A stretch of DNA of 64,000 nucleotides from Elephas maximus indicus (taxonomy: Eukaryota > Chordata > Mammalia > Proboscidea > Elephantidae): contig NC_064819.1 of the NCBI RefSeq assembly GCF_024166365.1, forward strand, positions 9,498,501-9,562,500, given 5' to 3'. Of the stretch, positions 36,001 through 51,000 are shown in pieces. The notes beneath the pieces are model-generated. The model was not told the origin of the DNA. It was given only the letters and a program-made list of their open reading frames with translations, and ran no database searches. Within the stretch, counting starts at the first letter, position 1, and the number at the start of each line of letters is the position of its first letter. The position numbers and the translations under genes are program-made.

Positions 36001-39000
36001 ATAACAATGCTGACTATCCCTGGCCTCGTCAGTGCTGTGTTATGAACAATCTTAAAGAACCACTCAACGTGGAGGCCTGCAAACTAGGAGTGCCTGGTTA
36101 CTATCACAGCCAGGTGAGTCTTCCACGTCCCCAAGGCCTGCCAGAAGGTTCTTCCGCTTTTTATGAGGAAATACTGGTCAGCTGTAGGTAACATTCTTTC
36201 AGCAAGCAATTCTACATCCTTTTTCCTGAACCTCATGTTAATTATTTCCTTCTGTATGAGTAAACTGAATGCTAATCTACAGCTGATCCCAGCAGAGTCA
36301 TATTTTAACAAAATTAACAGAACAAGAATATCACCGTAGCAGAGTCCAATTGGGTTTAAATGAAAACTAATTGTACAATGCATAGAACTGGTATTTCCAA
36401 AAATATTTATATTAAACAAAGATTTGCTCTATTTTTGCAAAAAGTAAATTCAAAGAGATGATATGCAAAAAGGACACTTTGTCAGTTCCAAAACAATGGC
36501 AACCGCTGAGGGTAAATGTGATGATTATATATCCACATTTCTCATTGAGTGGTAATGTTGGTAGTTGCTGCCCAGTGACCTCTAACTCGTGGCGACCCTA
36601 CGTACAATCTAACATGACTGCGCCATCATCATGATCTCTATCTAACATGACTGCGCCATCATCATGATCATTGGTATGTTTGAGTCCATCGTTGCAGCCA
36701 TTGTGTAGTGCCTTCCAGTCTAGGGGGCTCATCTTCCAGTGCAACATCAGACAACATTCCGTTATGATCCACAGAGTTGTCATTGGGTAATTTTCAGAAG
36801 CAGATCACCAGGTCTTTCTTTCTAATCTGCCTTAGTTTGGGAGCCCTGCTGAAACCTGTCCCCCATGGGTGACCCTGCCAACATTTGAAATACCAGTGGC
36901 ATAGCTTCCAGCATCATAGCAACACACAAGCCACCACAACATGACAAACTGACGGAAGGGTGGTGGAGTGACAGTGTAACATGTTGTTGTTGTGGGGTGC
37001 CATCAAGTCCATTCAGACTCGTGGCAACCCTATAGGACACGGTAGAACTACCCCACAGGGTTTCCTAGGCTAGAATCTTTAGGAAGCAGATCACCAGGTC
37101 TTTCTCTCACGGAGCCCCTACGTGGGTTCCAGCCACTAACGGTTAGCAGCTGAGCATTTACCACAAGGGTTCCTCTTTAATGTAGGATAATCTTAATGAG
37201 ATATTAGGTTGGTGATTGGGGTAGGAGATAGTATACATATAGACGGTTTTTGAGTTTGATAATCGTGAACACTAACATTTATTGAATATTTACTAAATAA
37301 ATGCCAGACACAGTTCCAAGTGCCATACATGTATTAACTCTTTGATTATGATTCCTATTTTACAAAAAAAAAAAAAAAAATGGGGAACTGGAATATAGAG
37401 ATGCTAAGTATCTTGCCCAAGGTCACATAGTTACTAAATAGTAGTCAGGATTCAAACCCGAGTAGGTTTGCTGGAGAGTCTAGGCCCTAAGCCAAATAAG
37501 GGACTTGGTAATATTCCTGGAAAGTCTTGGTGAGAGCCCCATATCCATGTAGCCAGCTTCTGAAATGCTGTACACTGCTTTGCGAGTTACCACACTGAGG
37601 AAAGCTAGTGGTGTGCCAGTTCACTAAATAATTGAGGAATGTCAGGCTTTGTAGTTTGGGAGCAAAGCGTACATACTGCACTTTCAGAATGAAGAATGCT
37701 TGAGTGCTGACCACAATGCACACTTGGCCGAGTGCCTGGACTGTGACTGATTGCATCAGTCCGTAATGATAGAGATTATCGTGCAGAGGTGTTCAAAGCA
37801 ACCCTCATCTAGCTTTTCGGCAACATTGTATTGGCACTGCTTTAATGCGTTATATCCGGACTGCTATAAAAATTAAATTTATTGCTTATAATCACAATAT
37901 GCAAATAATTATCACCCTCAGGATTAATAAAAGGCTTGCAATATTTCGGAAACCCTGGTGGCATAGTGGTTAAGAGCTACAGCTGCTAACTAAAAGGTCG
38001 GCAATTCAAATCCACCAGGCGCTCCTTGGAAACCCTGTGGGGCAGTTCTACTCTGTCCTTTAGGGTCGCTATGAGTTGGAATCGACTCAACGGCAGCAGG
38101 TTTAGTTTGGCTTTTGGTTTTGCAATATTTCAATGTCGGCCCATGCCATCAAATCTTGACTGGATTATAAGTGTGTACAAACTGCAACCCCTCTTTGAAA
38201 GGGACAAAATATGACGTTTACCTTTAGATAAGCCGTTCGTTTCAAAGAGACACTTTTTCCTAAAATCAAATAATATTCAAGTAATGAGAACAAACCTGAA
38301 ACCACTTACTTTCCTCAAATTTGAGGAAAAGATAAAATTTAATTCTTTCTCTTCTTGCTACCTTCGGGGACCTCACACCCATTTTGATAACCCTTCTAAC
38401 ACCCTCTCTTACAATTCCTTGGCCTCATCTGTCCCTAACATCCCCATCTCCACTATCCACCAACTACCACAGCTTCAGACTCAGCATCACCCGACCCTAC
38501 TCCTCACCAAGTTCGTGAATCCTGAAATCCCTCTCTATGCTCCCGCCTCCCGTGCTTCTACTTGCACAATTGCATGCATTCTTCACCCTCAACATGATCT
38601 CTTATCTATTAATCCTTTCTGATTCTCCCTATCCCGGTCCCCCAGCTCCTCACACACCACTGTTCTCTCTGGGTCTTCAGACCTGCTACTTCCTCCTGCA
38701 GCAATCCTTTTCCACAAAGCAACATGTGCCACCCCAGTAGCCAGTACACTCCACTTCTATTATTGCAGTTAACACCTGGAACTCTATTATCATTATTTGT
38801 TTATAGGTCTATCTTTTCTACAAGTCTCCTTGAAGGCCATGAGTTAGTCAATCCTGTATCTGCCACGCTCGGCATGGTGCTTGACACAATGCAGGCACTC
38901 GATAAATGTTTGGCAGATGGCTGACTGAATAAGTGGGATGGGTATATGACTAAGTAAATGGCTTTCTTTTTCCCATCCATACTACAGCTTTTCAAGATTT

Positions 39001-42000
39001 ACAACACACAAAATGTTGCTATCGCCATGAGAGCGAACAAAATTATTGGAGTCATCATAAGCACTGTAATGGTAGGAATCAATCAGAATTTTACACAGCG
39101 TTTCAGGTGCAAATGTATTTATTTTACATCATGGTCCGTCTGCTCCAGAAATGTTATGTGCAAGTTCTGAGTCCCACACTTCAAGAACATTTTGACGGGG
39201 CTAAGAAAGATCCAGACAACTCCACTACAGTGACTGGTATCATGAAAACCCTTTAAGTGAAGAGAGGTGAAAAAAAACAGGGGCCCTTGTCTGCGAGCTC
39301 CATGAGGACAGAACCCATTTCTGTCTTGTCACAGCTTCAAGCATAGTATCTGGCACCTTGCATACACGGGCTCTCACACATATTATTGGGTGAATGACCT
39401 CCTCCCAGGATTGTTGGGAGGATCAAGTGACTAATGGCCATGGGAGTATTCTGTGGACCATCAAGGGTGTCACAAGTGTTACTCTTGTAGTCACTACTTC
39501 ATATCATGTGTTCCATTCGCTCTGCAAATGTTTATCAGGTGCCTACTATGTGCCAGGCACTGTTCTAGGTTCTAGAGATTCAACAATGTACAAGACAAAA
39601 TCTCTGCCCTTGTGGAGCTTGCATTCTAGCATGGGAGGCAGACAGTAATCAAGTTACCAAACAAAGACATGATAAAATTCCAGGTAGTGATAGATGCCGT
39701 GAGCAGAAATAAAGCAAGGGTAAGTGTACAGGGAATGATGGAGGAGAGGGCATTCTTGCCAAGCTGGTCAGTAAGGGCTTTGTTGAGACAGTATTTGCAC
39801 AGAGGTCTGAATTAAGTGAGGAAATGAGACACCCAAACATTGGTGAAGAGTTCTAAACCAAAAAGACAGCAGCAGGTGCAAAGGCCCTAAGGTGGGAACA
39901 TTCTTAGCTTTTGGGGGAACACCAAGGAGGTTGGCATGGCAAGGCCAGGGCCAGTTAAGGGAAGAACAGAGTAGGCAATGATGAATATAGATTTTGTGGG
40001 GCCTGAAGCTTATAAAATTTGTAGGGAGGAGTCCTCTTAAGAAAAAAATTTCAAATATGAATAAAATTAGATACCGGGCTTGAAATGGTCTTATAAGAAA
40101 GGAGTCCTGAAGATTAAAATCATTTCATTTTACTGTGAAACAGCTGCTGGTAGTAAAAGAGAGAAAGGCTGGCCATATCATACAGCACCTTGTATGCCAT
40201 GGCTAGGACCTAGAATTTCATTTTAAGGGTGATGGGAAGCCACTGGAGGGCTTTGAGCAGGAGTCTGGGGTGATCTTATTTATGTTCTACAAAGATCACT
40301 CTGGCACTGTGTGAAGACTAGTAGAGACTAGTGTGGACTGAGGTCTCAGGGAGACCAACTAAAAAACTATTGTAGGAATCCTGGAGCAAGGTGATGGTGC
40401 CAGGATGGTAGCAGGAAATGATAAGAAGCATTTGAATTTGGGATGTATTTTAAAAGTAGACCCAAAAGGATTTGCTTAAGTATTAATGTCAGATAGGAGA
40501 AAAACAGTTGAGTCAGGATAATTTGGAGACTTTCCATTTGAGCATCTACCCATTCCCATTACTGTCAAGTAGATTCCAACTCACAGCAATCCTACAGGAC
40601 AGGGTAGAACTGCCCCCATAGGGTTTCCAGGGCTGTAATCTTTGCAGAAACAGACAGCCACATCTTTCTCCTGTGGAGTGGCTGGTGGATTTGAACAGCC
40701 AGCCTTTCAGTTAGCAGTCACCCACTTTATCATTTCACCATTGGAATTACCTGTAACGTAGGTGGAGGAGAGCAGATGAGGGGAAAATCAAGACACAGCA
40801 AAAAGGCAGGGCATGTGAGTGCATTAACCAGGGATAGATGCACTTAATGACTCCTTGGGTGGTGCAAGCATTTAAGTGCTGGGCTACTAACTGAAAGTGA
40901 TGGTTCTAACCTATCCAGAGGCACCTTGGAAGAAAGACCTGAAAAGTCGCAGCCATGAAAACCTTAGCAAGCATAGTGCTGCTCTGAAACACACGGGGTT
41001 ACCATGAGCTGGAATCAACTTGATGGCAACTGGGGCAGAATCATAAAGGATAGAAGCTCAAATGGCCACCTGTAGCCACTGGGTAAGGAGCCCTGGTGGT
41101 GCAGAGGTAAAGCACTCAGACACTAACTGAAAGGTTGGCAATTCAAACCCACCAGCAGCTCTGCAGGAGAAAGACTTGGTGATCTGCTCCCATAAAGATT
41201 ACAGCCTAGAAAACCACATGGCACAGTTCTACCCTGTCACATGGGGCCACTATGAGTTGGAATCAACTCAGACACAACTCACAACAACAACAACAACAGC
41301 CACTGGGTGGAACCTAACTTCTAGCCCTTCCAGGCCATTTCCCTCCGGGCCTCAGTGGTTCGTAGGACCAGCGAGTGTTGCATTTCCTAGGAGTGACTGT
41401 GACCCCCAGGGCTCTGGTAGAAGCCACTCCGGTAGCAGCCCTAGCCTTACCTTTACGCATGTGAATCGCACCAGCACCTTGCAGAGTGATGAGGACCAAG
41501 TGTGCCACCTACTGAATTATGGCATGAATGAATGAGTCCATGAATAAAAAACAAATCACTCTTTCACACATCATGGCTCTTCAAGGCCTCCCTAGAATCC
41601 AATTATTGAAATCTGCTATCAAGTGAGAATTTAGAAAGCATGAAGTAGAGGTTCTATTAATGATTATTTTTTTTAAATGGCAACAGAGGACCTCTGGTTT
41701 CCATAGACCAGAAGCACTTTTACTTAAAAACAAACAAATGCAAAAGGCACTCTGCCCTCACACAAAGCACCAATAAAGGAGGCGGGGCCAAGATCGTAGA
41801 CTAGACAGAAGTTTCCAGCCAGCCCTCTTTACAACAAAGACCAGGAAAAACAAGCGAAACGAGTGTATTTATGACAAGCTGGGAGCCCTGAGCATCAAAG
41901 GCAAGCTTAGAAAATGAACTGAGGGGCAGGGAGACAAAGAGACCATTCAGAAGCAGAGAGGAGTTACCAGAACTGAATTGCAGGGAGCCCTCCGGCACCA

Positions 42001-45000
42001 TTCTGGGAGCGGCAGCAGTGGGCTGGTACTAGCATTCGGCCGCAGTTTCCTCAGGGAGAAGCAGCCAGCCACACAGCCTACTCACACCTCTGGAACCAGA
42101 GAAGTACAGTGCTCTCGGCAAAAGCTAAGTACTTGCATATATTTTACTGTGCTCCCTGCCCCCAAGCCGGCTTCAGCGGCTGAATTCTCTGGGCCTGAAA
42201 TAGACCCTGTTGAGCACCTGGAGCCATCCTCCCAGCCTTGAAGAAGGAAAAAATTTGCAGTTGGGGGAAAGATAATTTGTCAGCTCTACTAACTGGGGGA
42301 GCTCAGGACAGAAGCAGCTCCTGTCCAGGCATAAACTGTCCATGAACTTTGAGTACCTTTCCCCTCTGCATGGACCTGTGTGGGCCTATTTCAGGAGAAT
42401 AGGCCCTTGTTGGCAGACTACAACTGTTTCAGCTGTGCAGTGGAGAGGTGGATGTTTGATATTTGACATTGCTTTGCCTATTAAACAGGGTCCTCACCTA
42501 CCCACATCAGGGGCCTAAGGACTGGTGGCTCCACTCACGTCACCCAGCCACCCACGACAGGGATCCAAGGATAACTGGTACCTCCCAGTCCTTACAACCA
42601 AAAACATTCAGTGCCCATGGTCCATCTGCAGAACCCGCCTACCTGTACACTTTAAGAAACAGGGACACATTTTCATCAGAGACACATAGGGTATGATTCT
42701 CAGCCTTCTGCCTTGTTCAGAACTTGACCCCCTGCTGCAACCAAATACCGGTACCTACACCAATCACCATTGCCCCTCTAAGACTGTAGACAGAGCCTGT
42801 ACCACACACTTGATGATCAGCTACATGGGCACCTGAGCTAAATTCATACAAGAAAAGTGAATAAACTTCTAGACTGATATACCTGATAACAGCTCTAGCC
42901 AGCTGGGGACAGGACACCAGAGTTCCAAAGGCGAAAACAATCAAGCTAGTTCACTCAAGCAACCCATCTGGGCATGTCAAAACAAAACAAAGCAACGAGC
43001 TATGACACAGTAAGCAAGCATAAAATAAACTAATACAATAACTTATAGATGGCTCAGAGACAACAGTCAATATCAAGTCGCATAAAGAAACAGACTGTGA
43101 TTGCCCCAATAAGCTCTCAAAACAAAGAATCAAGGGATCTTCTACATGAAAGTGCATTCCTGGAATTACCAGAGGCAGAATACAAAAGATTAATATACAG
43201 AACCCTTCAAGACATCAGAAAGGAAATGAGGCAATACGCAGAACAAGCCCAGGAACACACAGATAAAGCAACTGAAGAAATTAAAAAGATTATTCAGAAA
43301 CATAATGAAAAATGTAATAAGCTGGAAAAATCCATAGACAGACAGCAATCAGAAATTCAGAAGATTGACAATAAAATTACAGAAGTAGATGATTCAGTAG
43401 AAAGTCAGAAGAGCAGAATTGAGCAAGTGGAAGGGAGAATTTCTGAACTTGAAGATAAATCACTTGGCACTAATATATTTGAAGAAAAATCAGATAAAAG
43501 AACTTAAGAAAATGAACAAACCTTAAGAATCATGTGGGGCTCTATTAAGAGAAATAACCTACGAGTGATTGAAGTACCAGAACAGGGAGGGATAACAGAA
43601 AATACAGACAGAGTTGTTGAAGATTTGTTGGCAGAAAACTTTCCTGATATTGTGAAAGATGAGACGATATCTATCCAAGATGCTCATCGAACTCCACATA
43701 AGGTAGATGTTAAAAGAAAGTCACCAAGACATATTATAATCAAACTTGCCAAAACCAAAGATAGAAAATTTTAAGAGCAGCTAGAGATAAACAAAAAGTC
43801 ATGTACAAAGGAGAGTCAATAAGAAGAAACTTGGACTACTTGGCAGAAACCATGCAGGCAAGAAGGCAATGGGATATCTTACTGAAAAAAATTGAAGGAA
43901 AAAAATTGCCAGCCAAGAATCATATACACAGCAAAACCATCTCTTAAATATGAAGGTGAAATTAGGACATTTCTAGATAAACAGAAGTTTAGGGAATTTG
44001 TAAAAACTACAAGAAATACTAAAGGGAGTTCTTTGGTTAGAAAATCAATAATATCAGGCATCAACCCAAGACTAGAACACTGGGCAGAGCAATCAGAAGT
44101 CAACCGAGACAGGGAAATCAAAAAAAAAACCAAAGCAAGATTTAAAAAAAAAAAAAAAAAATCAAAACGGGGAAACAGTGATGTTATTATGCAAAAGAAG
44201 ACAATATTAAAACAATAAAGAGGGACTAAGAAATGTAGTCATAGATCTTCCATATGGAGAGGAAGATGAGACGACACAAAGAAATAAAAGTTAGATTTAA
44301 ATTTAGAAAAATAGGGGTAAATAAACAAGGTAACCACAAAGGAGACAAAGTATCCTACACATCAAAATAAAATACAAGAAAAAAATAGAGACTCAGCAGA
44401 AACAAAATCAATAACAATGAATATGAGGAAATGACAATATATAAAGATAATCTACTCAGCACAAAAAATTAAGTGGGAAAAAGAAACTGTCAACAACACA
44501 CAAAAAAAGATATCAAAATGATAGCACTAAACTCATACCTATCCATAACTGCGGTGAACATAACAGGACTAAATGCACCAATAAAGAGACAGAGAGTGGC
44601 AGAATGGATAAAAAAAACATGATTCGTCTATATGCTGCCTACAAGAGGCACACCTTAGACTTAGAGACACAAATAAAAACTCAAAGGATGGAAATAAATA
44701 TACCAAGCAAACAGAAATCAAAAAAGAGCAGGAGTGACAATATTAATTTCTGAAAAAATAGACTTTAAAGTTAAATCCATCATAAAAGATAAGGAAGGAC
44801 CCTATATAATGATTAAAGGGACAATACCAAGAAGATATAACTGTATACAATATTTATGCACCGAATGACAGGGCTGCAAGATACATAAGACAAACTCTAT
44901 CTGCACTGAAAAGTGAGATAAACAGCTCCGCAATAATAGTAGCAGACTTCAACACACCACTTTCGGTGAAGGACAGGACATCCAGAAAGAAGTTCAATAA

Positions 45001-48000
45001 AGACACGGAAGATCTAAATGCCACAATGAACCAACTTGACCTCACAGACACATACAGACCACTCCACCCAACAGCAACCAAGTATACTTTCTTTTCTAGT
45101 GCACATAGAACATTCTCTAGAATAGACCACATATTAGGTCATAAAGCAAGCCTTAGCAGAATCCAAAACATTGAAATATTACAAAGCATCTTCTTGGACC
45201 ATAAGGCCATAAAAGTGGAAATCAATGACAGAAAAAGCAGGGAGAAGAAATCAAACGTTTGGAAACTGAACAATACCCTGCTTAAAAAAGACTGGATTAC
45301 AGAAGACATTAAGGATGGGATAAAGAAATTCATAGATTTCAATGAGAATGAAAACACTTCCTATCAGAATCTTTGGGGCATAGCAAAAGCAGTGCTCAGA
45401 GATCAATTAATATGAATAAAGGCACACATACAAAAAAAAGAAAGGGCCAAAATCAAAGAATTATCCCTACAACTTGAACACATAGAAAGAGAGCAACAAA
45501 AGAAACCCTTAGGCACCAGAAGAAAACAAATCATAAAAACTGGAGCAGAATTAAATAAAAAACAGAAAAACAATTGAAAGAATTAACAAGACCAATAGCT
45601 CGTTCTTTGAAAAACTCAACAAAATTGATAAACCATTGGCCAAACTGACAAAAGAAAAACAGGAGAGGAAGCAAATAACCCAAATAAGAAATGAGATGGG
45701 CAATATTACAACAGACCCAACTGAAATTAAAAGAATCATATCAGATTACTATGAAAAATTGTACTCTAACAAATTTGAAAACCTAGAAGAAATGGATGAA
45801 TTCCTAGAAACACACTACCTACCTAAACTAACACAAACAGAGGTCGAACAACTAAATAGACCCATGATGAAAGAAGAGATTGAAAAGGTAATCAAAAAGC
45901 TCCCAACGAAAAAAGCCCTAGCCCATAGGGCTTTACTGCAGAGTTCTACCAACCTTTCAGAGAAGAGTTAACACCACTACTACTAAAGGCATTTCAGAGC
46001 ATAGAAAAGGATGGAATACTCGCAAACTCATTCTATGAAGCCAGCATATCCCTGATATCAAAACCAGTGAAAGACGACACTAAAAAAGAAAATTACAGAC
46101 CTATATCCCTCACAAACTTAGATGCACATATCCTCAACAAAATTCTAGTCAACAGAATTCAACAACATATCAAAAAAATAATTCACCATGACTAAGTGGG
46201 ATTCATAACAAGTATGCAGGGTTGGTTCAACATTAGAAAAACAATGTAATCCATCATATAAATAAAACAAAAGACAAGAATCACATGATTTTATTTGATG
46301 CAGAAAAGGCATTTGACAAAGTTCAACGCCAATTCATGACAAAAACTCTTAGCAAAATAGGAATAGAAGCAAAATTCCTCAACATAATAAAGGGCATTTA
46401 TACAAGCCAATAGCCAACATCATCCTAAGTGGAGAGAGCCTGAAAGCATTCCCACTGAGATCGGGAACTAGACAAGGATGCCCTTTATCACTGCTCTTAT
46501 TCAACATTGTGCTGGAGATCCTAGCCAGAGCAATTACACTAGATAAAGAAATAAAGTCATCCAGATTGGCAAGGAAGAAGTAAAATTACCTCTATTTGCA
46601 GATGACATGATCTTATACACAGAAAACCCTAAGGAATCCTCCAGAAAACTACTGAAACTAATAGAAGAGTTCAGAAGAGTATCGGGATACAAGATAAACA
46701 TACAAAAATCAGTTGGATTCCTCTACACCAACAAAAAGGACATCAAAGGGGAAATCGCTAAATCAATGCCATTTACGCTAGCCCCCAAGAAGATAAAATA
46801 CTTAGGAATAAATCTTACCAGAGGTGTTAAAGGCTTATACAAAGAAAATTACAAAACACTTCTGCAAGAAACCAAAAGAGACCTATGTAAGTGGAAAAAC
46901 ATACCTTGCTCATGGATAGGAAGACTTAACATTATAAAAATGTCTATTCTACCAAAAGCCATCTATAGATTTAATTCAATTCCATTCCAAATCCCAATGA
47001 CATTCTTTAATGAGATGGAGAAACAAATCACCAACTTCATACGGAAGGGAAAGAGGCCCCGGGTATGTAAAGCATTATTGAAAAAGAAGAACAAAGTGGG
47101 AGGCCTCACTCTACCTGCTTTTAGAACTTATTATGCTGCCACAGTAGTCAAAACAGCCTGGTACTGGTACAACAACAAATACATGGACCAGTGGAACAGA
47201 ATTGAGAATACAGACATAAATCCATCCACATATGAGCAGCTGATATTTGACAAAGGCCTCAAAACAGTTAAATGGCGAAAAGACAGCCTGTTTAATAAAT
47301 GGTGCTGGCATAACTGGATATCCATCTGCAAAAACGTGAAACAAGACCATACCTCACTCCATGCACAAAAACGAGCTCAAAATGGATTGAAGACCTAAAT
47401 ATAAAACCTAAAACGATAAAGTTCATGGAAGAAAAAATAGGGACAATGTTAGGAGCCCTAACACATGGCATAAACAGTATACAAAGCATTTCTAACAATG
47501 CAGAAGAGAAAGTAGATAACTGGGAGCTCCTAAAAATCAAACACCTATGTTCATCCAAAGACTTCACCAAAAGAGTAAAAAGATTACCTACAGACTGGGG
47601 AAAAGTTTTTAGCTATGACATTTCCAATCAGCACCTGATCTCTAAAATCTACATGATACTGCAAAAACTCAACTACAAAAAGACAAATAACCCAGTTAAA
47701 AAATGGGCAAAAGATATGAACAGACACTTCACTAAAGAAGACACTCAGGTAGGTAACAGATACATGAGGAAATGATCACAATCATTAGCCATTAGAGAAA
47801 TGCAAATCAAAACTACCATGAGATTCCATCTCACTCCAACAAGGCTGGCATTAACCCAAAAAACACAAAACAATAAATGTTGGCGAGGCTGTGGAGAGAT
47901 TGGAACACTTATACACTGCTGGTGGGAATGTAAAATGGTACGACCACTTTGGAAATTGATTTGGCGCTTCCTTAAAAAGCTAGAAATAGAGCTATCATAC

Positions 48001-51000
48001 AATCCAGCAATCCCACTCCTTGGAATATATCCTTGAGAAATAAGAGCCTTTACACAAACAGATATATGCACACCCATGTTCATTGCAGCACTGTTTACAA
48101 TAGCAAAAAGATGGAAGCAACCAAGGTGTCCATCAACGGATGAATGGATAAATAAATCATGGTATATTCACACAGTGGAATACTGCGCATCGATAAAGAA
48201 CAGCGAGGAATCTGTGAAACATCTCACGACATGGAGGAATCTGGAAGGCATTATGCTGAGTGAAATTAGTCAGTTGCAAAAGGACAAATATTGTATAAGA
48301 CCACTATTATAAAAACTTGAGAAATAGTTTAAACAGAGAAGAAAATATTCTTTAATGGTTACGAGATTGGGGGAGGGAGGAAGGGTGGGAGAGGAGTATT
48401 CACTAATTAGATAGTAGATAAGAACTACTTTAGGTGAAGGAAAAGACAACACACAATACAGGAGAGATCAGCGCAACTGGACTAAACCAAAAACAAAGAA
48501 GTATCCTGAATAAACTGAATGCTTCGAAGGCCAGCATAGCAGGGGCAGGGGTTTGGGGACCATGTTTTCAGGAGACATCTAAGTCAACTGGCATAATAAA
48601 ATCTATTAAGAAAACATTCTGCACCCCACTTTGAAGAGTGGCATCTGGGGTCTTAAATGCTAGCAAGCAGCCATCTAAGATGCGTCAATGAGTCTCAACC
48701 CACCTGGATCAAAGGAGAATGAAGAACACCAAGGACACAAGGTAATTATGAGCCCAAGAGACAGAAGGGGCCACATGAACGGGAGACTACATCATTCTGA
48801 GACCAGAAGAACTAGATGGTGCCTGGCCACAACCGACGACTGCCCACAGAGAACACAACAGAGAACCCCTGAGGGAGCAGGAGAGCAGGGGGATGCAGAC
48901 CCCAAATTCTCATAAAAAGACCAGACTTAATGGTCTGACTGAGGCTAGAAGGACACTGGTGGTCATGGCCCCCAGACCTTCTGTTGGCCCAAGTCAGGAA
49001 CCATTCCCGAAGCCAACTCTTCAGACATGGATTGGACTGGACAATGGGTTGGAGAGGGATGCTGGTGAGGAGTGAGTTTCTTGGATCAGGTGGACACTTG
49101 AGATTATGTTGGCATCTCCTTCCTGAAGGGGAGATGGGAGGGTAGAGGGCGTTAGAAGCTGGCAAAACGGTCATGAAAAGAGAGAGTAGAAGGAGGGAGC
49201 GGGCTGTCTCATTGTGGGGGGAGTAACTGGGAGTATGTAGTAAGGTGTATATAAGTTTTTGTGTGAGAGACTGACTTGATTTGTAAACTTTCACTTAAAA
49301 CGCAATAAAAATTTTATTTAAAAAATCACCAATAAAATCTTAAGAAAGAAAAAAAATTATGTTTTACTAAGAATGGTTTACATTGTCCACATACATACTG
49401 AACATGAAAAAAAAAAAGTCATGATAAAATAGCAGCACCTTTGTTAGATTAAGTGATTTTAAAAAAAGACACAAATAAACATGATATAGAATATCGTGTT
49501 CAACAGCATTACTTACATTCCCTCAGCAAAGCAGTATTAGTCACTGGCTATCCTCAGGGATGTGAATAGAGCCTGGTTATGTTGAACTGGACTTTGAAGT
49601 GACATTTATTCAAATAGCAATCTGCTTTCCTATCAATATCTTATGTCTTTGTTTCCGGATCCTTTCTTGCCGTTGTGGAACCCCCACTCCTCCAGGGCTG
49701 CTATGAACTGATTTCTGGGCCAATGGACCGACATGCCTGGGGCGTTGCCTGGTTTGGATTTGCCATTCTCTGCTGGACCGTGAGTATCTCTGGCACATGT
49801 TTTATCTCTGAGAGGAAGGTGATAAGGAGATGCCTCGAGATTCCATTGGTTACCTCGACCACAATAGAAGGCCTAGAAACAAAACCTCAGACCTAGGTTA
49901 GTCAGGAAACTTCTTAAAAAGCACTGGATTTTCATGGGGTTGGAGGTGAATTTCTTCACTGAGGGAAAGGGTGTGTCCTAGCAACCATGCCCTTCTTAGG
50001 GCTGACTGGGATTCAGTTGCCTTTAGGGGGCTGGCGAGCCTCTTTCCCTCACCCAGGCCTCTTACTGAGGCCTAGTCCATCAATTCAGAACAATTAGGTA
50101 TCAAAGACTGGAGTGATCTAGATGCCTCCTGCCCAACCTTAATCTGCCTACCAGTTGCCATCCAGTTGATTCCAGCTCATGACGACCCCCCATGTGTCAC
50201 AGTAGAACTGTATTCCAGAGGTTTTCAATGGCTGATTTTTCCAGAAGTAGATCACCAGGCCAATGCATTTCTGGGTGGACTCAAACCTCCAGGCTTTCAG
50301 TTAGCAGCCTAGCGTGTTAACCTTTCGTACTAATCTACCAATTTACTAATCTGCCTAACTTCTCCCAAACAGCTGCCTCCTCAAGTCTCAGCTTCTCCTG
50401 TTGCCTGCTTTATCAAAAACACCTGCAGCAAGAGGTCAGCACCAAAACCCAGAAACAGAACCCACTGCCGTCCAGTCGATTCCAACTCATAGCATCCTAA
50501 TAGGACAGAGCAGAAGTGCCCCTTAGGGTTTCCAAAGAGCGCCTGGTGGATTTGAATTGCCAATCTTTTGGTTAGCAGCCAAGCTCTTAACCACTGTGGT
50601 TCTCAATGCTGGCTGCACATTAAAAGCTCCTGGGGAGCTTAAAAAAAAAGCACCCCTGGACTCCACCCTCAGATATTCTGATTCAGCTCATCAGGAGGTA
50701 GAATCCAGGCTTTTTTCTTTTTTTTCCAGATGTTTCGCGTTTGCAGTCAGTGTTGAGAACCATTGCACTAGGGCAACAATCCCAAACTTTTTGGTTTCAG
50801 AACCCCTTTACACTCTTAAAAATTACTGAGGACTCTGGAAAGCTTTTGTTTATAAGGGCTATAAACTACCGGTATTGTTTAACATTTTTGCAAGTCTCCT
50901 CAATGTCTGCCTTAATAGAAGATAGCTGGATTCTCATATCTGCTTCTTCATTCAATTTGTTGTAATATGTTGCTTAGATTGAAGCATTTGAAGAAAATCC

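Larger units (their letters stand above)
41778..49327 (+). mobile_element. Full-length L1 (7.55 kb), sense, in UPK1B intron 6, inactive
   Basis: Complete from the 5' end (ggaggcggggccaagat) through a 1.27-kb 5' UTR, ORF1, ORF2, a 1-kb 3' UTR and an A-rich end. Flanked by a 10-base repeat caccaataaa at 41768-41777 and 49328-49337. Both ORFs carry stops and frameshifts, so it cannot move itself. It ends 368 bases before UPK1B exon 49696-49779 and adds most of the intron's length. Confidence 0.95.

Noticed and set aside
36607..36668. Short direct repeat that might be the start of a satellite or CRISPR-like array
   Set aside because: Only two units inside an RTE derivative; a simple local duplication.
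43049..48312. Long + strand open frames that might be host genes
   Set aside because: They are pieces of L1 ORF1 and ORF2 (coiled coil, FADD, cysteine region), in a unit with L1 UTRs and a target duplication.
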